Origin: Volucribacter psittacicida
GTDB lineage: Bacteria; Pseudomonadota; Gammaproteobacteria; Enterobacterales; Pasteurellaceae
NCBI RefSeq assembly: GCF_004339025.1
Contig: NZ_SMFT01000002.1
Span: forward strand, 62,001-126,000
Direction: 5' to 3'
Length of the DNA: 64,000 nt
The notes under the pieces are model-generated. The model had not been told where the DNA came from, did no database searches, and saw nothing but the letters and a program-made list of their open reading frames with translations. The position numbers were made by a program, and so were the translations under genes. Below, in pieces: positions 29,146-37,612 of this stretch. Every line of letters starts with the position of its first letter. Position 1 is the stretch's first letter.

Positions 29146-29562
29146 CTATTTGGCAGTTAATTTTAAGCGTCTTTTTAACACTTTTTTTCTAAGATGTTTA
29201 AATGATGTGCGAGAAAACACATAATCTGAAAATAAGCCAATAAAAATTAGGGTAATTATCGTGCTAACAATATTGGGAATGAGTAAGGCTTTGGCTTGGG
29301 AAAATAATAAATCGGAATATTTTATCACGCCGACACTGACGGGGATAAAAAGGAGTGCCATATAGCGAATAAATAATCCTGCACCAAAATAAAGCCAGTC
29401 TAATTGGATAATTTTCAAGCATAATGCCATAAACAAAAGTAATAATCCCCAAATACTGGCAGGGACACCAATGGGAACAAGGTAAGCAATCGCCTTGCCT
29501 AAAAAGAACATAAGATATAAAATCGCCAAGGAACGACATAAATCAAGGATTTTTCTTTTCAT
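29146..29562 (-). CDS. LrgA/CidA-family holin-like protein (YohJ-like)
   Basis: A 138-residue, very hydrophobic protein with four predicted helices and a basic C-terminus (KKVLKRRLKL). The segment IGVPASIWGLLLLFMALCLK matches the LrgA family, as does LLFIPVSVGVIKY. Members resemble phage holins and work with an LrgB partner, encoded here 12 bases downstream. No LytTR regulator gene is nearby. It is divergent from the nuclease gene, with 69 bases between them holding both promoters. Confidence 0.85.
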   Translation of the reverse strand: MKRKILDLCRSLAILYLMFFLGKAIAYLVPIGVPASIWGLLLLFMALCLKIIQLDWLYFGAGLFIRYMALLFIPVSVGVIKYSDLLFSQAKALLIPNIVSTIITLIFIGLFSDYVFSRTSFKHLRKKVLKRRLKLTAK

Positions 29563-29631
29563 TGAAACACCTTTAAAAAATCTTGATAAATTTTATAAAA
29601 TAATTTTACTCTTATTTTGGTATTGATGTGA

Positions 29632-30177
29632 ATGCTATTACAGAAATTTTTGATCTTAATTAAATCTTTTCGCCCCTTTGCTTTTTATTCTCATTGTTTA
29701 TTGATCGGCTTATGCTGTGTGATAACACATACCGCTTTCGCAAATCGGCAAATACAATGTTATGTTGTTAAAATATCCGATGGCGATACCTTTAGTTGTT
29801 TATTGGCGAATAATAAAACCATCAAAGTAAGGCTGGCAGAAATTGATGCCCCTGAACGTAAGCAAGCCTTTGGTAATAAAGCACGTCAAACTCTCGCACA
29901 ATTCATTTATAAAAAACAGGTCACCTTATCTATTACAGGTTATGATCGTTATCAGCGTACTTTAGCGACGGTGTACAATCATCGAGGACAAAATATTAAT
30001 TTAATGATGGTACAACAAGGTATGGCATGGGCTTATCATCAATATGTACGCGATCCTGCTTATTTTAAAGCACAACAACAAGCCCAACATAAAAAAGTGG
30101 GGTTATGGCGAGATAAATCGCCTCAACCACCGAGCCTTTGGCGTCAACAACAAGCAAAGAAAACGAAAGGAAAATAA
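29632..30177 (+). CDS. secreted thermonuclease-like (SNase-domain) protein
   Basis: A 181-residue protein with a long N-terminal signal region (hydrophobic about 15-34, cleavage plausible after THTAFA at about residue 37), then an SNase domain with [16 protein letters not shown]-type sequence ([16 protein letters not shown]) and [12 protein letters not shown], containing the catalytic Arg, Glu and Arg arrangement known from staphylococcal nuclease. The C-terminus is Lys/Gln-rich. The product is probably an exported Ca-dependent nuclease. The stop codon is 3 bases before the cysteine desulfurase start, an order also seen in H. influenzae. Confidence 0.85.
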   Translation: MLLQKFLILIKSFRPFAFYSHCLLIGLCCVITHTAFANRQIQCYVVKISDGDTFSCLLANNKTIKVRLAEIDAPERKQAFGNKARQTLAQFIYKKQVTLSITGYDRYQRTLATVYNHRGQNINLMMVQQGMAWAYHQYVRDPAYFKAQQQAQHKKVGLWRDKSPQPPSLWRQQQAKKTKGK

Positions 30178-30180
30178 ACT

Positions 30181-31386
30181 ATGCAATTTGATGTTGAACA
30201 GTTTCGTCAGCATTTCCCTTATTTACAACAAAATCAAACCACAAGTTATTTAGACTCAGCGGCGACCAGTTTAAAGCCACAAGCATTAATTGATGCCACA
30301 GTGGCTTTTTACCAATCTGCGGGATCTGTACATCGCAGTCAATATGATGAACAGCAAACCTACCTCTATGAGCAAGCTCGTCAACGCTGTGCGGATTTTA
30401 TTGGGGCAGAAAGCCCTCAAGCCATTATTTGGACCTCAGGCACAACGCAAGCCATTAATACGGTGGCGTATGGATTATTACCACAATTACAAGCTGGCGA
30501 TGAAATTATCATCAGCGAAGCGGATCATCATGCCAATTTTGTTACTTGGTCAGCCATTGCGAAAAAGTGCGGTGCAAAATTAATTATTTTATCTTTACAA
30601 GAAAATTGGCTCATCGATCCGCAACAATTAAAACAAGCCTTAACCTCACGTACCAAGATCGTTGCCCTGAATTATATTTCAAATGTGACAGGCACAGAAC
30701 AACCGCTCAATCAACTTATTCCGATTATTCGTGCCCATTCACAAGCCTTTATCCTTGTTGATGCCGCACAAGCCATCAGCCATAAACCGATAAATTTAGC
30801 GGAACTCGATGCCGATTTTCTAGCATTTTCTGCTCATAAACTGTATGGTCCTACTGGGCTTGGCGTGTTAAGTGGTAAATTAAGCAGCCTCGATGTATTA
30901 CAACCATTATGCTATGGCGGCAAAATGATTGAAAAAGTGTCTAAACAACATATTGGTTTTGCACCATTGCCTTATAAATTAGAGGCAGGTACCCCTAATA
31001 TTGCCGCCGTAATAGGATTTAATGCGGTACTCGCTTGGTTAGCACAATTTGATCTTCATCAAGCGGAACAACATAGTATTGCCCTTGCTCAACAAATCAA
31101 AAATAAACTCGCCCAATATCCTGCTTGTCGTTTATTTAATTCGCCTCAGCCAAGTACGGTGGTTTGTTTTATTTTTGAACATATTCATTGTGCCGATTTA
31201 GCCACCTTACTCGCAGAACAAAAAATTGCGTTACGCAGCGGAGAACATTGTGCTCAACCTTATTTAGCCCGGCTAGGACAATCCGCCACATTGCGTCTAT
31301 CCTTAGCCCCTTATAACCACCAACAGGATATTGAACGCTTCTTTGTCGCCCTAGAAAAAAGTTTACAACTATTAGAGGAAGTATGA
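30181..31386 (+). CDS. csdA: cysteine desulfurase, SufS/CsdA type
   Basis: PLP enzyme of 401 residues that removes sulfur from cysteine as a persulfide. It shows SAATSLKPQALIDA near the N-terminus, the PLP lysine Lys220 in SAHKLYGPTG, and the active-site Cys357 in LRSGEHCAQP, the short-loop arrangement of group II (SufS/CsdA). Its stop codon overlaps the start of a SufE-type gene (ATGA), so the two are translationally coupled. No sufBCD genes are in the window, which favours the CsdA name over SufS. Confidence 0.88.
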   Translation: MQFDVEQFRQHFPYLQQNQTTSYLDSAATSLKPQALIDATVAFYQSAGSVHRSQYDEQQTYLYEQARQRCADFIGAESPQAIIWTSGTTQAINTVAYGLLPQLQAGDEIIISEADHHANFVTWSAIAKKCGAKLIILSLQENWLIDPQQLKQALTSRTKIVALNYISNVTGTEQPLNQLIPIIRAHSQAFILVDAAQAISHKPINLAELDADFLAFSAHKLYGPTGLGVLSGKLSSLDVLQPLCYGGKMIEKVSKQHIGFAPLPYKLEAGTPNIAAVIGFNAVLAWLAQFDLHQAEQHSIALAQQIKNKLAQYPACRLFNSPQPSTVVCFIFEHIHCADLATLLAEQKIALRSGEHCAQPYLARLGQSATLRLSLAPYNHQQDIERFFVALEKSLQLLEEV

Positions 31387-31778
31387 ATCTCATTGAACAA
31401 ATTCGCCAAGCAGAAAACTGGGAAACACGCTATCGTTTAATTATTCAAGCGAGCAAGTATTTACCTCGCCCTAGCCAAGAAGAATTAGCACAAATGCAAG
31501 AAATCTATGGTTGCGAGGCTAAAGTATGGTTTAAATTTATTGCAAAAACTGACCGCACTTTTCAGTTTACCGCCTATAGTGAAGCAAGAGTCATTAACGG
31601 TTTATTATGGATACTTTTACAAGCCATCACACCACAAACTGCTGAACAGTTACGCCATTTTGACCTCAACGCTTACTTTACTCAACTGGGTATTGCTCAA
31701 CGACTAAGCCATACAAGGCTAAATGGGTTAAAACAGATTGAAAAAATTATTCAGCAGTTACCTACCCATTTACTTTAA
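31383..31778 (+). CDS. csdE: SufE/CsdE-family sulfur acceptor
   Basis: A 131-residue partner that accepts sulfur from the adjacent desulfurase. The conserved Cys44 sits in MQEIYGCEAKVWF, as in SufE and CsdE, and the C-terminal half has the family's NGLLWILLQAITPQTAEQL. It starts inside the csdA stop codon (ATGA overlap), which fixes the functional link. The size is slightly below E. coli SufE and CsdE. A USS copy (near 31551) lies within the coding sequence. Confidence 0.87.
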   Translation: MNLIEQIRQAENWETRYRLIIQASKYLPRPSQEELAQMQEIYGCEAKVWFKFIAKTDRTFQFTAYSEARVINGLLWILLQAITPQTAEQLRHFDLNAYFTQLGIAQRLSHTRLNGLKQIEKIIQQLPTHLL

Positions 31779-31873
31779 GATATTTGTTGTTTCATTTTGA
31801 GATAGCACTATGTTATGGATTATCTTATTTTAAAGTGAGACAATTCAATAATGATAAAAAATAGGAGAAAATC

Positions 31874-32587
31874 ATGATTGCCAAAGTCGTCATCTTAACA
31901 GGTGCAGGCATTTCTGCGGAATCTGGTATAAAAACTTTTCGTGCCAATGATGGCTTGTGGGAAAATCATCGTATTGAAGATGTCGCCACGCCAAAAGCCT
32001 TTAAACGTCGTCCCCAATTAGTTCAAGATTTTTACAACCAACGGCGGCGCCAATTATTAAGCCCAGAAATCCAACCGAACCCAGCCCATTTTGCCTTAGC
32101 AAAATTAGAACAAACCCTTGGCGACAATCTCCTTATTATTACGCAAAATATAGATAATCTACATGAACGTGCAGGCAGTAAAAATATTCTTCATATGCAT
32201 GGCGAATTATTAAAAGCACGTTGTATCGGATCAGGCAAAGTTTATCCTTGGCAAAAAGACATTACTGAACAAGATCGTTGTACTTGCTGCCAACCACCTC
32301 GTCAATTACGTCCGCATATTGTTTGGTTTGGCGAAATGCCATTGTATATGGAGAAAATTTATCAAGCATTAGCAGAATGTGATTATTTTATTTCCATTGG
32401 TACCTCTGGCAATGTTTATCCTGCAGCAGGATTTGTAAAAGAAGCCAATTTACAAGGTGCAATAAGCATTGAATTAAATTTAAAAAAAAGCCAAGGTTAT
32501 AGCGCCTTCAAACAAGCTATATACGGAAAAGCCAGTGAAGTTGTTCCTACTTTTGTTGAAGATTTGTTACAAGATTTAGAAAATTGA
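31874..32587 (+). CDS. cobB: NAD-dependent protein deacylase CobB (sirtuin)
   Basis: Removes acetyl, and probably succinyl, groups from lysines with NAD. The 237 residues include the NAD motif [30 protein letters not shown] and the catalytic His109 in LHMHGEL. Tyr54 and Arg57 (FYNQR) are the class III pair associated with desuccinylation. A reduced zinc cluster has one Cys in RCIGSGK and CTCC further on, as in E. coli CobB. AGGAGA lies before the ATG. An IS630 fragment begins right after the stop codon but leaves the C-terminus intact. Confidence 0.94.
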   Translation: MIAKVVILTGAGISAESGIKTFRANDGLWENHRIEDVATPKAFKRRPQLVQDFYNQRRRQLLSPEIQPNPAHFALAKLEQTLGDNLLIITQNIDNLHERAGSKNILHMHGELLKARCIGSGKVYPWQKDITEQDRCTCCQPPRQLRPHIVWFGEMPLYMEKIYQALAECDYFISIGTSGNVYPAAGFVKEANLQGAISIELNLKKSQGYSAFKQAIYGKASEVVPTFVEDLLQDLEN

Positions 32588-33122
32588 GAATTAAGATCCA
32601 CCAATATATCCGTCAAGTTATCTGAACAAGGCAATACTGCCCGTATATATTTCTTAATATTTGCCCAAGTTCGCTCAATGGGATTGAGTTCTGGTGAATA
32701 AGATGCCAGAGGCAAAATATAATGTCTACGCTTATTCACTATGGCTGCAAAATAGCCATTCTATAAAAATACGCATTATCTAAAATAATGACTGCTTTTT
32801 AAGTTACCAGTTGTACGGATAATATAAGATTTACCTCTTTGTGCATACGCTCTGTTATCATACATTTTAAAGCCGTACAAATGGCATTCTGACTACACCT
32901 AAATGCTGTGCCTACTGCCATTGATAATCATCGGGATAATCTTCAACATCGGCTTTAAGGCACTCGCTATCAATCATATCAGGTTTAACAATACATTTCT
33001 TTCGTTAAGAGTTTTTCTTCCATCTCTGGATGGTGTAGATACTGGAAACTCTTGTACCAATTCTCGAAATATTGTAGCGTATTTAATTGGATTTTATATG
33101 AACCATATAGCGAACGACTATA
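32588..33122 (-). pseudogene. decayed IS630-family transposase
   Basis: On the minus strand, pieces of one transposase are readable. The start near 33106 gives VSSIYTIQRWKK in one frame, then KPDMIDSECLKADVEDYPDD, with stops and frame changes. An internal deletion joins the helix-turn-helix part to AYAQRGKSYIIR, and the C-terminal 32590-32739 reads LPLASYSPELNPIERTWANI, the signature DDE end of IS630. The outer end at 33112-33122, TATAGTCGTTC on the minus strand, resembles the MITE ends. The element abuts the cobB stop codon, so its other end is lost or truncated. Confidence 0.7.
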
Positions 33123-33214
33123 CCCCTAAAGATCATTTGCATTACAAAGTGTTTGCGATTAAGCTGATTTCGTTTTTTCTGTGAATATTTTGCTTGTCAT
33201 AGAGAGGAGGAATG

Positions 33215-33727
33215 ATGCAATTCTTTGAGCCACAACAATTTGCCAGTTGGCAAGATCCTATTGAAATGCTTTATGCTTGTCATAGTAAAGTGAAAAAATT
33301 TTGTCGCCAATTAGCGATTTTACCAGATTATTTAAGCAAAAATGGGGTAAATCAAGCGGTAAAAAATGATGTTCGGCAAATTTTGACCTATTTTAATCAA
33401 TCTGCCCCTTTGCATCATGATGATGAAGAGCGAGATTTTTTTCCTGCCTTAGTGAAACATCAGCCTCAAGCTCAACAGCGTATTAATGAATTAGCTGAGC
33501 AACATCATCAATTACACCAGAATTGGGCATTATTGTCTGTGCAGTTGGAGCAATTACTCGGCGGCGAAAGAGAACAGGTGGATCAAGTGTTAATTGATAA
33601 TTTTATTGCAGGTTATGATACTCATATTGCTATTGAAGAGCCTTTGTTTGAATTAGGTAAACAATATTTGTCTGAACAAGAGTTAAAGGCGATGGGAGCG
33701 GTGATGGCAAAGCGGCGTGGAGCATAA
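33215..33727 (+). CDS. hemerythrin HHE-domain protein
   Basis: A 170-residue cytoplasmic four-helix protein. Candidate diiron ligands are HSKVKKF (His23 region), HHDDEERDFFP, EQHHQLH and DTHIAIEEPLFEL, the spacing expected for a hemerythrin-like HHE domain. Such proteins bind oxygen or nitric oxide, or repair iron-sulfur centres. Two adjacent ATGs occur; GGAGG ends 4 bases before the second (33215), which is preferred. It is followed after 15 bases by a TusA-like gene, so they may form a pair. Confidence 0.82.
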   Translation: MQFFEPQQFASWQDPIEMLYACHSKVKKFCRQLAILPDYLSKNGVNQAVKNDVRQILTYFNQSAPLHHDDEERDFFPALVKHQPQAQQRINELAEQHHQLHQNWALLSVQLEQLLGGEREQVDQVLIDNFIAGYDTHIAIEEPLFELGKQYLSEQELKAMGAVMAKRRGA

Positions 33728-33742
33728 CCTAGATGAATAATT

Positions 33743-33955
33743 ATGCAATATCAGCTTGATTTACGCCAATATCATTGTCCTTTGCCGTTATTAATGACTA
33801 AACAGGCTTTAAATCGCCTTAATGTGGGCGATGAGTTAATTTTATGGTTAAATTCAGTCAGTATCGTGCAGGATTTTGTGTTGTTATGCCAAGAACGTGG
33901 CGATGAGTTACAAATCATTAGTGAGCGGGAAGTGAAAATTCGTAAAATTTATTGA
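33743..33955 (+). CDS. TusA-like sulfur-carrier protein
   Basis: A 70-residue protein of the TusA/SirA/YedF fold. The sequence opens YQLDLRQYHCPLPLLMTKQAL with the sulfur-carrying Cys12 in the CPxP motif. Genuine TusA is about 81 residues with a longer N-terminus; this is a shorter paralogue, and the receiver is unknown. Position just after a hemerythrin-like gene and before yajC-secD-secF resembles the H. influenzae order. A role in sulfur relay or disulfide chemistry is inferred only. Confidence 0.75.
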   Translation: MQYQLDLRQYHCPLPLLMTKQALNRLNVGDELILWLNSVSIVQDFVLLCQERGDELQIISEREVKIRKIY

Positions 33956-34088
33956 AAACTGACCGCACTTTTTTAAATATCTTTTTCACATTCAATGGAT
34001 TTTATGCTATTTTTAGCGGACGATTTTTTCGTTAATATTTTTATTCATCTATTTTTTATTACAATTTATTATTAAGAGGAATTTCATC

Positions 34089-34388
34089 ATGAATGAAGCA
34101 CAAGGCGGCGGAATGTCAATGATTTTAATGTTGGTTATTTTTGCGTTAATTTTCTATTTTATGATTTATCGTCCACAGGCGAAACGCAATAAACAACATC
34201 GTGAGTTAATGGCATCTTTAGGGAAAGGTGAAGAAGTGCTAACATCGGGCGGTTTAATTGGTAAGATTACCAAAGTTTCTGCTGAGAATGACTCTGTGGT
34301 GATTGCCTTAAATGAAAACAATGAAGTGACTATCAAAAAAGATTTTATTGTTGCTGTATTACCAAAAGGCTCTATTAAATCTCTCTAA
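34089..34388 (+). CDS. yajC: Sec translocase accessory protein YajC
   Basis: A 99-residue single-helix inner-membrane protein of the SecDF-YajC complex. It has the short N-terminal periplasmic region, one helix (about 9-27) and the conserved YRPQAKRNKQHRELMASLGKGEEVLTSGG. AAGAGGA lies before the ATG. It is the first gene of yajC-secD-secF, with secD starting 27 bases on. Upstream are a USS copy and about 130 AT-rich bases containing its promoter. Confidence 0.95.
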   Translation: MNEAQGGGMSMILMLVIFALIFYFMIYRPQAKRNKQHRELMASLGKGEEVLTSGGLIGKITKVSAENDSVVIALNENNEVTIKKDFIVAVLPKGSIKSL

Positions 34389-34415
34389 TTAATTTCTTTT
34401 CCGCAAGGGAAGTCT

Positions 34416-36263
34416 ATGTTAAATCGTTATCCTTTATGGAAGAATCTAATGGTGATCCTTGTGATCATCATTGGTGCTTTATATGCGCTTCCAAATCTTT
34501 ACGGCGAAGATCCTGCCGTTCAAATTTCTGGCACAAGAGGACAAGCTGCTAATGAGGTAACCTTAAGTGAAGTACAAAAGGTACTGCAACAAAATCACTT
34601 AACGGCGAAATCTATTGTGTTGGAAAACAGTTCAATTTTGGCACGTTTTGCTAATACCGATGAACAATTACTGGCGAAAGATAAAATTGCTGAACAACTA
34701 GGCTCAGATTATTCGGTGGCGTTAAATCTTGCTCCCGCAACCCCAACTTGGTTACAAATGATTGGGGCTAATCCAATGAAGTGGGGATTAGATTTGCGAG
34801 GTGGTGTTCGCTTCTTGATGGAAGTGGATATGAATACTGCATTGACGAAGCTACAAGAGCAATTACAAGATCATTTACGCACCGAGTTACGTCAGCAAAA
34901 ATACCAATATACGGCTATTCGTAGCACAGATGATTTTAGTACCTTGGTAACCTTAGCTAATGCAAACCAGCTTGATGATGTGGTGCGTTTTTTACGCCGT
35001 CAACATACTAACTGGGACGTACGTCGTTTAAATGAGAATAGTATTATTTTGAGTATGTCGCAAAATGCCTTGATTGCAGCAAGAGATAATGCGGTAGAAC
35101 AAAATATTGCGATTTTACGCAAACGGGTTGAGGAATTAGGGGTATCAGAACCCGTTATTCAGCGACAAGGTGCGGAACGAATTGTGGTGGAATTACCAGG
35201 GGTGCAGGATACCGCACGGGCGAAAGAGATTCTTGGTGCAACCGCAACCCTTGAGTTTCGTATGGTAAATCAATCTGCCAATATTGATGGTGCAGTGCGT
35301 GGCTTATTATCTTCAGATTCTGAAGTGAAATATAGTCGTGATGGTGCACCTGTTGTGTTATTTAAGCGTGCGATCCTCGGTGGTGAACATATTACTGATG
35401 CGACATCAAGTAGTGATGAATATGGTCGCCCACAAGTGAATATTTCCTTAGATAGCGAAGGGGGCAACTTGATGTCCAATGCCACGCGTTCTGCTATTGG
35501 TAAGCCTATGGCAACACTTTATAGTGAATATAAAGACAGTGGCAAAAAAGATGCTGAAGGGAAAACCATCTTAGAAAAACACGAAGAAGTGATTAATGTG
35601 GCAACAATTCAAGCAAGACTAGGTAACTCATTCCGTATAACAGGTATAAATAGCCCAGCGGAAGCCCAAAATCTTGCGGTGTTATTGCGTTCAGGCGCAT
35701 TAATTGCACCTATTCAAATTGTGGAAGAGCGGACTGTAGGCCCATCATTAGGAGCACAAAATGTAGAACAAGGGATTCAAGCGGGCTTTTGGGGCTTGTT
35801 GATTACCATTGTCTTTATGGCGTTTTACTACCGTAAATTTGGTATGATTGCTAACCTTGCTTTAGTGTGTAACTTGGTGATTTTAATTGGCTTAATGTCC
35901 TTATTGCCAGGTGCAACCTTGACTATGCCGGGGATTGCGGGGATCGTGTTATCCGTAGGTATGTCCATTGATGCTAACGTCTTGATCTTTGAACGGATCA
36001 AAGAAGAAATTCGTAATGGACGTTCGGTACAACAAGCCATTAATGAAGGGTATAATGGGGCATTTACCAGTATCTTTGATGCGAATTTAACTACCATTCT
36101 TACGGCTATTATTCTTTATGCCGCGGGATCAGGCCCAGTCAAAGGTTTTGCCATTACCCTTGCCCTAGGTGTAGGAATTTCAATGTTTACCGCAATTACA
36201 GGAACGCGTGCTTTAGTCAACTTCCTTTATGGTGGTAAACGCATTAATAAATTATCCATTTAG
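34416..36263 (+). CDS. secD: protein translocase subunit SecD
   Basis: A 615-residue membrane protein, the same length as E. coli SecD, using the proton gradient to pull proteins into the periplasm. It begins with one N-terminal helix (about 7-27), followed by a large periplasmic domain with [16 protein letters not shown] and the conserved [11 protein letters not shown] segment. The C-terminal half has five helices with [18 protein letters not shown], including the conserved Asp of the proton path. It is the second gene of the yajC operon, 15 bases before secF. Confidence 0.97.
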   Translation: MLNRYPLWKNLMVILVIIIGALYALPNLYGEDPAVQISGTRGQAANEVTLSEVQKVLQQNHLTAKSIVLENSSILARFANTDEQLLAKDKIAEQLGSDYSVALNLAPATPTWLQMIGANPMKWGLDLRGGVRFLMEVDMNTALTKLQEQLQDHLRTELRQQKYQYTAIRSTDDFSTLVTLANANQLDDVVRFLRRQHTNWDVRRLNENSIILSMSQNALIAARDNAVEQNIAILRKRVEELGVSEPVIQRQGAERIVVELPGVQDTARAKEILGATATLEFRMVNQSANIDGAVRGLLSSDSEVKYSRDGAPVVLFKRAILGGEHITDATSSSDEYGRPQVNISLDSEGGNLMSNATRSAIGKPMATLYSEYKDSGKKDAEGKTILEKHEEVINVATIQARLGNSFRITGINSPAEAQNLAVLLRSGALIAPIQIVEERTVGPSLGAQNVEQGIQAGFWGLLITIVFMAFYYRKFGMIANLALVCNLVILIGLMSLLPGATLTMPGIAGIVLSVGMSIDANVLIFERIKEEIRNGRSVQQAINEGYNGAFTSIFDANLTTILTAIILYAAGSGPVKGFAITLALGVGISMFTAITGTRALVNFLYGGKRINKLSI

Positions 36264-36278
36264 CGAAAGGACAAGATT

Positions 36279-37250
36279 GTGAGTTTATTAACAGATAAAA
36301 ATGAGCCAATCAAAGAGATACAGGGTATCAAACTTCGCTATGGCTTAATTAACTTTATGAAATATCGGATTTGGGGATATGTGGTATCAAGTATCGTTAT
36401 CCTGGCTTCCTTATTTTTCATTTTTACCAAAGGTTTTAATTGGGGCTTAGATTTTACAGGTGGGACAGTGATTGAAATGTCTTTCTCTCAACCTGCTAAT
36501 ATTGAGCAAATTCGTGCCACGTTACAACAAAATCAAATTAATAGTGCGACAGTGCAAACCTCTGGCAGTGTGCGTGATATTATGATTCGCTTACCTGCTT
36601 CAGTCAATGATCCTAATATCGGCACAACCATTAGACAAATGATGCAACAGCTTGATCGAAATGTGACAGTGAAAAGCATAGATTTTGTTGGTCCTAATGT
36701 TGGGGAGGAACTCACACGTTCGGCAATTTATGCAACCCTAGCGACCCTTGCTATGTTGCTAATTTATATTGGCTCACGCTTTGAATGGCGTTTAGCATTA
36801 GGTGCTGTGCTGTCCCTTGCCCACGACGTAATTATGACCTTAGGTTTTTTTGCCTTCTTCCAAATAGAAGTGGATCTAACTTTCGTAGCAGCCATTTTAT
36901 CGGTGGTAGGCTATTCCTTAAATGACAGTATCGTGGTTTTTGACCGAGTAAGGGAAAATCTCAGAAAAATTAGACGTGTAGAAGTTTTTGATATTATTAA
37001 TGTCTCCTTGACACAAACCTTATCAAGAACCCTAATGACATCTATTACCACCTTATTTGTGGTGTTAGCCCTTTATATTTTTGGTGGACCAACTATTCAT
37101 AGTTTCTCTTTTGCCCTACTTATCGGGATTGGTTTTGGTACTTATTCATCTATTTTCGTTGCCATTGCCCTTGCTTATGACTTTGGCTTAAAACGTGAAC
37201 ATATGTTACCACCGAAAGTCAATAACGATGAGGTTGATGAATTGCCGTAA
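36279..37250 (+). CDS. secF: protein translocase subunit SecF
   Basis: Partner of SecD, 323 residues with six predicted membrane helices and a periplasmic loop. Motifs include GLDFTGGTVIEMSF near the N-terminus and VVGYSLNDSIVVFDRVREN with the conserved Asp. The start is a GTG at 36279 with GAAAGGA upstream; no better ATG is near. It ends the yajC-secD-secF operon and is followed by a clear hairpin terminator. Confidence 0.96.
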   Translation: MSLLTDKNEPIKEIQGIKLRYGLINFMKYRIWGYVVSSIVILASLFFIFTKGFNWGLDFTGGTVIEMSFSQPANIEQIRATLQQNQINSATVQTSGSVRDIMIRLPASVNDPNIGTTIRQMMQQLDRNVTVKSIDFVGPNVGEELTRSAIYATLATLAMLLIYIGSRFEWRLALGAVLSLAHDVIMTLGFFAFFQIEVDLTFVAAILSVVGYSLNDSIVVFDRVRENLRKIRRVEVFDIINVSLTQTLSRTLMTSITTLFVVLALYIFGGPTIHSFSFALLIGIGFGTYSSIFVAIALAYDFGLKREHMLPPKVNNDEVDELP

Positions 37251-37295
37251 TGGTAATATAACCAAAAGTGCGGTCTATTTTTAATAAATTTTATT

Positions 37296-37326
37296 AAATC
37301 TGTAACCTAAGGTTGCAGATTTTTTT
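37296..37326 (+). terminator. Rho-independent terminator after secF
   Basis: AAATCTGTAACC pairs with GGTTGCAGATTT with one T-G pair and a small loop, followed by six or more T. It lies about 46 bases after the secF stop codon. Confidence 0.85.
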
Positions 37327-37327
37327 A

Positions 37328-37404
37328 TATAATCGTTTTAGTTTAAAGTAATACAGCGTTGATTTGTACTGTATTCGAGTATCGCCTTGTCTTATTTAAC
37401 TATA
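37328..37404. mobile_element. MITE copy, 77 bp
   Basis: Starts TATAATCGTTTTAG and ends TTATTTAACTATA, with the inner AATACAGCGTTG and TACTGTATTCG shared with the 102-bp copy at 7508. It lies directly after the secF terminator and 6 bases before the palindrome at 37411. Confidence 0.65.
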
Positions 37405-37410
37405 AAAAGG

Positions 37411-37450
37411 GGTATAATGGACAAAATCCCACATTTTTGTCCATTACACC
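37411..37450. repeat. 40-bp palindrome, GGTATAATGGACAAAA arms
   Basis: Left arm GGTATAATGGACAAAA (37411-37426) and right arm TTTTGTCCATTACACC (37435-37450) pair at 15 of 16 positions around an 8-base spacer. The right arm and the bases after it (CAATAATTGCA) match the end next to the dead transposase at 7399. It looks like two IS ends joined with the gene removed. Confidence 0.65.
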
Positions 37451-37578
37451 CAATAATTGCATAAACCTAAAAATACTAAATTATACAGATGACAGATAAA
37501 ATAGAGAAAAGTACATTTTTTATTTTAGTGATTATGTGGCGATTTTTAATGGTTTTTACTATATATTTTTCAAAAAAT

Positions 37579-37601
37579 AACCGCACTTTTTAGTGCGGTT
37601 A
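37579..37601 (-). terminator. hairpin terminator of hflK-hflC
   Basis: AACCGCACT pairs with AGTGCGGTT around a 4- to 5-base loop, and on the minus strand is followed by ATTTTTTG. It lies about 12 bases beyond the hflC stop codon and is built from one USS plus a near-USS. Confidence 0.82.
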
Positions 37602-37612
37602 TCTATCTTAGA

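Noticed and set aside
32903-33184. 93-codon plus-strand open frame
   Set aside because: It lies over the decayed IS630 transposase on the other strand, matches no family, and is a chance frame.
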